Origin: Clostridia bacterium
Lineage (GTDB): Bacteria; Bacillota_E; RBS10-35; JAJYVN01
Reading direction: 5' to 3'
DNA: 11,051 nt
Assembly (NCBI GenBank): GCA_027335515.1
Contig: DAHWHT010000199.1
Span: 1-11,051 of the forward strand
The first letter of the stretch is position 1. Each line of letters begins with the position of its first letter. The notes under the pieces are model-generated. The model was not told the DNA's origin and did not search any database. It saw nothing but the letters and a program-made list of their open reading frames with translations. Position numbers and translations under genes: made by a program. Shown here in pieces: positions 7,139 through 11,051 of the stretch.

Positions 7139-8577
7139 CGTGGACCGCCTCCCGTCAGGGTCGCCGCGGCCCCGAGCCAGGCGGCATGGAACACCGCGGG
7201 CAGGACGAGCCCCGCGACCAGCGCTCCAACCAACGCCACCCCGAGCGGCCAGGAGGCGACCGCCGACTCACCCGCCGTCACGACGCCCCCCTCTGGAGCG
7301 CTGCCGAGGAGGAGGTCGGGCAAACGCAGACCGAACCCCACGAAGTTGACGACGAGGAAGACGAGAGCAACGGTCACCCAGAGCACCTGACCGGCCTGCA
7401 CGCCGCCCAGCAGGACCAGCCACTCACTCCAGAAGAGACCGAAGGGCGGCAGCCCCACGATGGCCACTGCGGCCAGGGTGAGAGCGGACCCCGTGATCGG
7501 CATGGTGGCGAGCACTCCGCGGACGCGGGGCGCGCCCGTCGCCGCGTATCGTAGCCGGACATTGCCGGAACCATAGAACAACGCCGTCTTGCTGAACCCG
7601 TGCGTCCACATGTGGAGCAGGGCCCCCAGCAGCCCTACGCCGCCAAAGCCTGCGCCAAGGGCGATGACCCCCATGTGCTCGATGCTGGAGTATGCAAACA
7701 TCCGCTTCAGGTCCTTCTGCCCGGGGACGGCCGCGGCGGCAATGCCGAGCGAGAGCAGCCCCGTCATGATCAGCAGTGTATGCGGCCAAACTGGTCCTAC
7801 CGCCACGCTGGCGAGCGCGGCCAGCCGCAACAAGGCATAAAGCCCTCCCACGAGCTTCACGCCCGACAGCAGGGCAGAGACGGGTGCCGGCGCCTCGCTA
7901 TGGGCATCGGGGAGCCAGGTGTGGAATGGGACGAGCCCGGCCTTGCTGCCGTAGCCGACCACGGCGAGCACCAGCCCCAACAGGACGGCGACGCGCGCCC
8001 CGGCCGGGGCGCGGACGGCCGCAGCGGGCATCAGCGACCAACTGTTCAAGGGAACCCCTGAGCCGTGGAGGAGCAGCACCGTACCCATCAACGCGATCAG
8101 CCCGCCGATGCCGGTCACCACGATAAACTTCCATGCCGCCTCGACGGGACGAGGCCCGCCGTCGAACGCGACCAGCATAACGGTGGACAGCGTGGTCCCC
8201 TCCACCGCCGCCCAGATGATCAGGTAATTGGTAAAGCAACCGACGGCCAGCAGTGAGAGCGTGAGCGTCTCGAACAGGGCAAAGTAGCGCCGCACAGCCG
8301 CGGCGTCAACCACCCCGTGCGCCAGTTCCACGCCGACGTACTGCACCGAAACGGCGAGGCTGAGGCCGCCGAGGACGAGGACCAGCAGGTCGTACCAACG
8401 CGCCAGGGCATCCCAAGTGGCAGGGGCCCGGAACAGGAGCAATAGCCCCATCAGCCACAGCCCAGCGGTGCACGCACACGCCACCCGGAACACGGCACGC
8501 GGGCTGCGGGCGGCCAGCGTCGCGGCGACGGCGACGCCGGGCACCAGGAGCGGCAGCCCGCCCAGCACCTCCCTCAT
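7135..8577 (-). CDS. hyfF: HyfF-like antiporter-type membrane subunit (proton-conducting)
   Basis: A 480-residue polytopic protein, somewhat shorter than E. coli HyfF (about 526). It is of the NuoN/M-like antiporter family, with the full set of channel residues: Glu126 in IIWAAVEGTTL, Lys212 and His219 in GSKAGLVPFHTWLPDAHSE, Lys291 in DLKRMFAYSSIEHMG, His326 and Lys330 in THGFSKTALF, and Glu385 in GLPPFGLFWSEWL. The intact set argues for a working proton or cation path in the membrane. ATG 8577 overlaps the hyfE stop (ATGA) and has GAGGGGG 8 bases upstream. The frame extends to 8889 only as a Gly/Arg-rich shadow inside hyfE. It lies between hyfE and hyfG, as in E. coli hyf, and probably supplies one of the ion channels of the complex. 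Confidence 0.92.
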   Translation of the reverse strand: MREVLGGLPLLVPGVAVAATLAARSPRAVFRVACACTAGLWLMGLLLLFRAPATWDALARWYDLLVLVLGGLSLAVSVQYVGVELAHGVVDAAAVRRYFALFETLTLSLLAVGCFTNYLIIWAAVEGTTLSTVMLVAFDGGPRPVEAAWKFIVVTGIGGLIALMGTVLLLHGSGVPLNSWSLMPAAAVRAPAGARVAVLLGLVLAVVGYGSKAGLVPFHTWLPDAHSEAPAPVSALLSGVKLVGGLYALLRLAALASVAVGPVWPHTLLIMTGLLSLGIAAAAVPGQKDLKRMFAYSSIEHMGVIALGAGFGGVGLLGALLHMWTHGFSKTALFYGSGNVRLRYAATGAPRVRGVLATMPITGSALTLAAVAIVGLPPFGLFWSEWLVLLGGVQAGQVLWVTVALVFLVVNFVGFGLRLPDLLLGSAPEGGVVTAGESAVASWPLGVALVGALVAGLVLPAVFHAAWLGAAATLTGGGPR

Positions 8578-9206
8578 CCCCGCAGCCCCCTCAGGAACCG
8601 AATGTCGGCGCCGCCGTGGCTGGCGCGCACCAGGGACGTGACCGCCGCGAGCACGGCCGCGAGGAGCACGACCTCGGCCAGGGCGAACGTCTCCCCCACC
8701 ACTGGCAGCCCGGCCGACACCACGAGGGCAGCCGTCATCAGGCCCGCTTCGCCCATCAGCATCCCGGCCGCCTGGCTCCAGAGTTCGCTGCGTACGGCCG
8801 CCGTGCCCAGTCCCACGAACATGGCCGCCAGACTCAGGCCGAGCGCGACCCCCGTCGCGGGAAGGATGATCATGCCCAACCGCAGACACAGGAGCATCAC
8901 CGCAACCGCGCCCAAAAGAAGGGTGGAGCCGGAGAACGCCGCCCGCTGACCGTAGACCTCACCCCGGTGACGCAGACCGCGCCGCAGCAGGCGCGGGGCC
9001 CAAAGCCCCTTGACCAGCAGCATCGCCGCAGCATCGGGAAAGAGGACGGGCATCCCGGCCCAGCCGGCCAGGGCCACGGCCAGAACGGCCTGCGGTACCG
9101 CGGCCCAGGCGAAGAGGGCAGCCGCCGCCTCCGGGGTACGCGCCAGCATCAGGGCCACGGCCAGGACCAGTACGGTCGCCGCAGTGAAGGTCTCCACAGT
9201 CGACAT
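8574..9206 (-). CDS. hyfE: HyfE-like membrane subunit (NuoK-like)
   Basis: A 210-residue membrane protein, close to the 216 of E. coli HyfE. Hydrophobic segments cover nearly the whole chain, at about 5-22, 28-48, 55-68, 93-110, 113-133, 142-165 and 170-193. The C-terminal half carries the NuoK-like pattern around SQAAGMLMGEAGLMTAAL, with buried Glu153, and GETFALAEVVLLAAVLAAV (171-189), as in HyfE/MrpC-like subunits that line the proton path. ATG 9206 has GGGAGGTGG about 7 bases upstream and lies 24 bases after the hyfC stop. The stop overlaps the hyfF start. It is the second gene of the fluoride-riboswitch operon. Confidence 0.87.
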   Translation of the reverse strand: MSTVETFTAATVLVLAVALMLARTPEAAAALFAWAAVPQAVLAVALAGWAGMPVLFPDAAAMLLVKGLWAPRLLRRGLRHRGEVYGQRAAFSGSTLLLGAVAVMLLCLRLGMIILPATGVALGLSLAAMFVGLGTAAVRSELWSQAAGMLMGEAGLMTAALVVSAGLPVVGETFALAEVVLLAAVLAAVTSLVRASHGGADIRFLRGLRG

Positions 9207-9230
9207 AGCGATCCCACCTCCCAGACGCGT

Positions 9231-10172
9231 CTAACGCAGCGCCGCCGCGACCACCGCCACGAGGGCGACCAGGCCCGAGGCCGTGAGGAACTCCGGGATA
9301 CGCAGCAGGCGCAACTTGGCGAAGGAGGCCTCCAGACCAACGAGGATCCCCCCGACGATCAGCAGCTTGCCGGCGCCCACCACCAGCGCGACCACGAGGG
9401 CCGGCAGCGTCAATGTGCCCGCCAGCCCGAAGGGGCTGCCGAGTACATTGACGCCAATCAGGCCGATGACCATGAACTTCATCCAGCCGCCCCACTCGTA
9501 GAGCGCCAGATCGGATCCCGCCGCCTCGAAAGTGCGCGCCGGATCGATGAGAGACAGTTCCGCAGTTGATGAGGGATTATCGACCGGAATCCGGCCCGTT
9601 TCGGCGATCCAGAACAGGAACCAGGCCACCAGCACGATCGCGTGCGCGGGCGATGCCACCCACCTCGGCGCCGCGAGGGCAGCGTTCACGACGAAGGGAA
9701 TCGTCGACCCGCCGACGGCAGCAGCGGCGAAGATCACCAGCGTGATGAGGGGCTCCACAAAGACGCCGACCAGGCGAATGCGGCTTACGCCGAGCACGGC
9801 GTATGGGCTGGCGGTATCCAGGGCCGCAAGCAGCAGGAAGAATCCCCCGGCAGCGAGGACGAAGCCACCGCCCAGCATGTCGGCCATGAAGGCAAGCGGC
9901 AGGGGGGCGGCGGTCAGCACAGGGATGAGCATGGCGACCACAATGGGGGCGCAGAAGTACACGACGGGTGCCACCGCACCGATCCAGGTACCCCGCTCGG
10001 AGCGCAGCGTCTCTTTAGAAAACCACTTGCGCAGATCCCGGTAGGGCTGGAGCACGGGAGGGCCGACGCGGAGAAAGAGGCGGGCCCGCAGCCGTTCCAG
10101 CACTCCCCGGTACAGGGGTGCGAACCCGAGCACAAAGGCCACCGCCAGCGCCTGTGCCAGGACTGGTTGCAC
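9231..10172 (-). CDS. hyfC: HyfC-like membrane subunit (NuoH family)
   Basis: A 313-residue membrane protein, near the 315 of E. coli HyfC; first gene of the operon and the one directly behind the riboswitch. NuoH-family motifs are clear: RVGPPVLQPYRDLRKWFSKE (35-54), ALDTASPYAVLGVSR (117-131) and ETGRIPVDNP (191-200), followed by Glu205 and LALYEW (222-227). In the family this subunit anchors the soluble arm and forms the entry of the proton path. Some charged positions differ from the usual pattern: SRE is SRI, THLEL is STAEL, and the HEA segment is DPA. GTG 10172 is chosen because the first helix begins at once and AAGGGGG lies 7-8 bases upstream. An ATG at 10179 is out of frame, and the frame up to 10238 overlaps the terminator hairpin, so it is not coding. 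Confidence 0.9.
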   Translation of the reverse strand: MQPVLAQALAVAFVLGFAPLYRGVLERLRARLFLRVGPPVLQPYRDLRKWFSKETLRSERGTWIGAVAPVVYFCAPIVVAMLIPVLTAAPLPLAFMADMLGGGFVLAAGGFFLLLAALDTASPYAVLGVSRIRLVGVFVEPLITLVIFAAAAVGGSTIPFVVNAALAAPRWVASPAHAIVLVAWFLFWIAETGRIPVDNPSSTAELSLIDPARTFEAAGSDLALYEWGGWMKFMVIGLIGVNVLGSPFGLAGTLTLPALVVALVVGAGKLLIVGGILVGLEASFAKLRLLRIPEFLTASGLVALVAVVAAALR

Positions 10173-10215
10173 GCGGCATCCCCCTTCAGCCGGGAAATCG
10201 CCAGCGCCCTCCCAA

Positions 10216-10249
10216 CAACAAAAACTCCTGGGGGCCATCCCCAGGAGTT
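10216..10249 (-). terminator. Rho-independent terminator, riboswitch expression platform
   Basis: On the minus strand AACTCCTGGGG (10249-10239), a 5-base loop and CCCCAGGAGTT (10233-10223) form a perfect 11-bp hairpin, followed by TTTGTTGTT. It lies about 44 bases before the hyfC start, inside the leader. The first six bases of its 5' arm (10249-10244) are also the 3' strand of the fluoride aptamer stem, so hairpin and folded aptamer exclude each other. It should stop transcription when fluoride is absent. Confidence 0.9.
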
Positions 10250-10303
10250 ATCAGCCGACAGGCAGTTCGAGGCGGCGTCCGCCTCGGGCGAACTCCATCG
10301 CCC
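10244..10303 (-). promoter_or_regulatory. Fluoride riboswitch aptamer (crcB motif)
   Basis: Read on the minus strand from 10303: GGGCGATGGAGTTCGCCC, a hairpin GAGGCGGACGCCGCCTC (10285-10269), then GAACTGCC (10268-10261), TGTC, GGCTGATAACTCCT. This matches the fluoride riboswitch consensus as I know it: GGnGATGGnGTTCnCC, then AACnGCC, then GGCTGATGACTCCT. The expected pairings are all present: GGGCG with CGCCC (pseudoknot), GGAGTT (10296-10291) with AACTCC (10249-10244), and GCC with GGC. The 7-bp hairpin sits where the family tolerates an insertion. The AACTCC strand is shared with the terminator, so ligand binding should prevent termination (an ON switch). Formate hydrogenlyase-type genes are among the genes reported behind this motif. 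Confirmation needs an Rfam RF01734 covariance search. Confidence 0.92.
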
Positions 10304-10321
10304 ATTTCATAATCGGAGATT

Positions 10322-10351
10322 ATCATACGTGCGCAGGGTAAGCCTTGTCAA
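10322..10351 (-). promoter_or_regulatory. Sigma70 promoter of the riboswitch-hyf operon
   Basis: On the minus strand a perfect -35 TTGACA (10351-10346) is separated by 18 bases from -10 TATGAT (10327-10322). Transcription would start near 10315, about 12 bases before the aptamer, which is the spacing expected for a short leader. No operator is evident, which fits regulation mainly by the riboswitch. Confidence 0.85.
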
Positions 10352-10396
10352 AACCCGACGGAGGGCGGGAGGGCGGCTGGCCGGTTCCCTCGCTCT

Positions 10397-10425
10397 TTGA
10401 CGACCTGCTCGAGGCGTGGTATGAT
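10397..10425 (+). promoter_or_regulatory. Sigma70 promoter of the tRNA-Arg gene
   Basis: On the plus strand TTGACG (10397-10402) and TATGAT (10420-10425) are separated by 17 bases. Transcription would start near 10432, shortly before the tRNA at 10445. It is back-to-back with the operon promoter; the two -35 boxes are 45 bases apart. Confidence 0.8.
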
Positions 10426-10444
10426 GTGATTGTTCGCGTCGGTC

Positions 10445-10523
10445 GCGCCCGTAGCTCAGCCCGGATAGAGCACAGGCCTCCGGAGCCTGGTTTGCGCAGG
10501 TTCAAATCCTGCCGGGCGCACCA
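10445..10523 (+). tRNA. tRNA-Arg (anticodon CCG), CCA encoded
   Basis: A full cloverleaf is seen: acceptor GCGCCCG (10445-10451) pairs perfectly with CGGGCGC (10513-10519). The D-arm is GCTC/GAGC. The anticodon stem CAGGC/GCCTG carries the loop CTCCGGA, with anticodon CCG at 10480-10482. The T-arm is GCAGG-TTCAAAT-CCTGC. Discriminator A at 10520 is followed by an encoded CCA (10521-10523). The anticodon reads the CGG arginine codon, common in a GC-rich genome. I see no clear terminator directly after it. Confidence 0.96.
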
Positions 10524-10626
10524 TGCCGGGCTTGCCTCTGAGTGTCCCGCTGCCGGAAAAACAACCGGGGTGCGGGGTGCATGTGTGTTCTCCCCGTCAG
10601 AGGGAAACAAGGACATGGGAGCACAG

Positions 10627-10641
10627 GGCGGACTGTCCGCC
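10627..10641. repeat. Short palindrome
   Basis: GGCGGAC and GTCCGCC flank a single T, giving a 15-base palindrome with 7-base arms. There is no T-run after it on either strand, so it is not an obvious terminator. It could be a protein binding site or chance in GC-rich DNA. Confidence 0.4.
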
Positions 10642-10799
10642 TACCCATTTGTTGGTGTTTCGCATTCCTACGCCCGGGGCGGCCTTTCCAGAAACACTTC
10701 CGCCAGGGTCGACATGGGGCGACCAGGTACTTGGCGTTGCGTGGTTTGTGCGGCGCACGCAGGTCCTCGAACGTCTTGCGCACCAGAGGACTTCCCATC

Positions 10800-10868
10800 G
10801 CAACCGACCGCATTCGGTTGCCACCGTGCTGCCACAAAGGTACCGTCGAACGAACGATTGGGCAACCG
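10800..10868. repeat. Three alternating inverted-repeat arms
   Basis: GCAACCGA (10800-10807) and TCGGTTGC (10814-10821) form an 8-bp hairpin with a 6-base loop. A third arm, GGCAACCG (10861-10868), can pair instead with CGGTTGCC (10815-10822). The middle arm thus has two possible partners, but no gene start or T-run follows to show a function. Confidence 0.5.
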
Positions 10869-11051
10869 GACCGCGGCCAATCCCCTGAAGTCGAAGCGCC
10901 CCGGCGTGCGAGCCGAGGGCGCGACCTGCATCCGCCCGCCCCCTTCGTGGCGTTCACCGCGCGTAACGCCCGCTTCCTGGCCCCCCGCCGCCCGTACCAC
11001 CGTGCGCAAGACGAAGTCCGCACCTCGATCCTGTTCCGCACCACGTCGTTT

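Larger units (their letters stand above)
10524..11051. other. Region after tRNA without a supportable gene
   Basis: About 530 bases that look less GC-rich than the rest. Several open frames cross it (for example 10668-11009 and 10502-11044 on the minus strand, 10523-10888 on the plus strand). None has a convincing ribosome binding site, recognisable motif or protein-like composition. A minus-strand stretch near 10700-10800 reads like a short piece of a protein split between two frames and could be a decayed remnant, but I cannot assign a family. Small inverted repeats lie at 10627-10641 and 10800-10868. Confidence 0.5.

Noticed and set aside
10173..10238. Longer hyfC start at 10238
   Set aside because: The extension would run through the terminator hairpin and leader. 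GTG 10172 has a ribosome binding site and begins the first helix.
10524..11051. Mobile-element remnant or integration site next to the tRNA
   Set aside because: I saw no repeat of the tRNA 3' end, no integrase and no recognisable transposase; the open frames are not convincing.
1..11051. CRISPR array
   Set aside because: No regularly spaced direct repeats seen anywhere in the window.

Overview
The window is GC-rich bacterial DNA with almost all genes on the minus strand, so they are read from right to left. Codon use, canonical sigma70 promoter boxes and a tRNA gene with an encoded CCA end fit a high-GC bacterium, most likely a proteobacterium. I cannot name the genus. The Hyf-like cluster resembles ones I associate with acidophilic sulfur and iron oxidisers, but that is only a hunch.

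Central block (10172 down to 3057, minus strand): one tight operon of six genes homologous to the membrane and catalytic-core subunits of hydrogenase-4/formate hydrogenlyase and complex I, in the order hyfC, hyfE, hyfF, hyfG, hyfI, hyfB. Stops and starts overlap (ATGA, TTGA and GTGA) or lie 24-36 bases apart, so the genes are probably co-translated. Both antiporter-type subunits (HyfF and HyfB) keep the lysine/glutamate residues of proton channels. The large subunit has lost all four cysteines that would hold the Ni-Fe centre, and the small subunit has lost one cluster cysteine. No ferredoxin-type subunit is present. The complex therefore looks like an ion-translocating relative of formate hydrogenlyase (an energy-converting-hydrogenase-related, Ehr-like complex) that cannot be a hydrogenase.

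Control region (10216-10351, minus strand): a strong sigma70 promoter is followed by a very good match to the fluoride riboswitch (crcB motif). Its 3' strand is shared with a perfect 11-bp Rho-independent terminator hairpin just before hyfC. This arrangement predicts that fluoride switches the whole operon on. The combination of fluoride control with a cysteine-less Hyf-like complex is the most interesting content of the window.

Right end: a divergent promoter drives a tRNA-Arg(CCG) gene (10445-10523). The last ~530 bases (10524-11051) hold no gene I can support, only some inverted repeats.

Left end (2632 down to 1, minus strand): a second overlapping gene set encodes a DUF58 protein, a small four-helix membrane protein and a DUF4129 membrane protein cut by the window edge. 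It resembles the MoxR-DUF58-DUF4129 cell-envelope modules, but the MoxR ATPase is not upstream in this window. A 424-base gap (2633-3056) separates it from hyfB.
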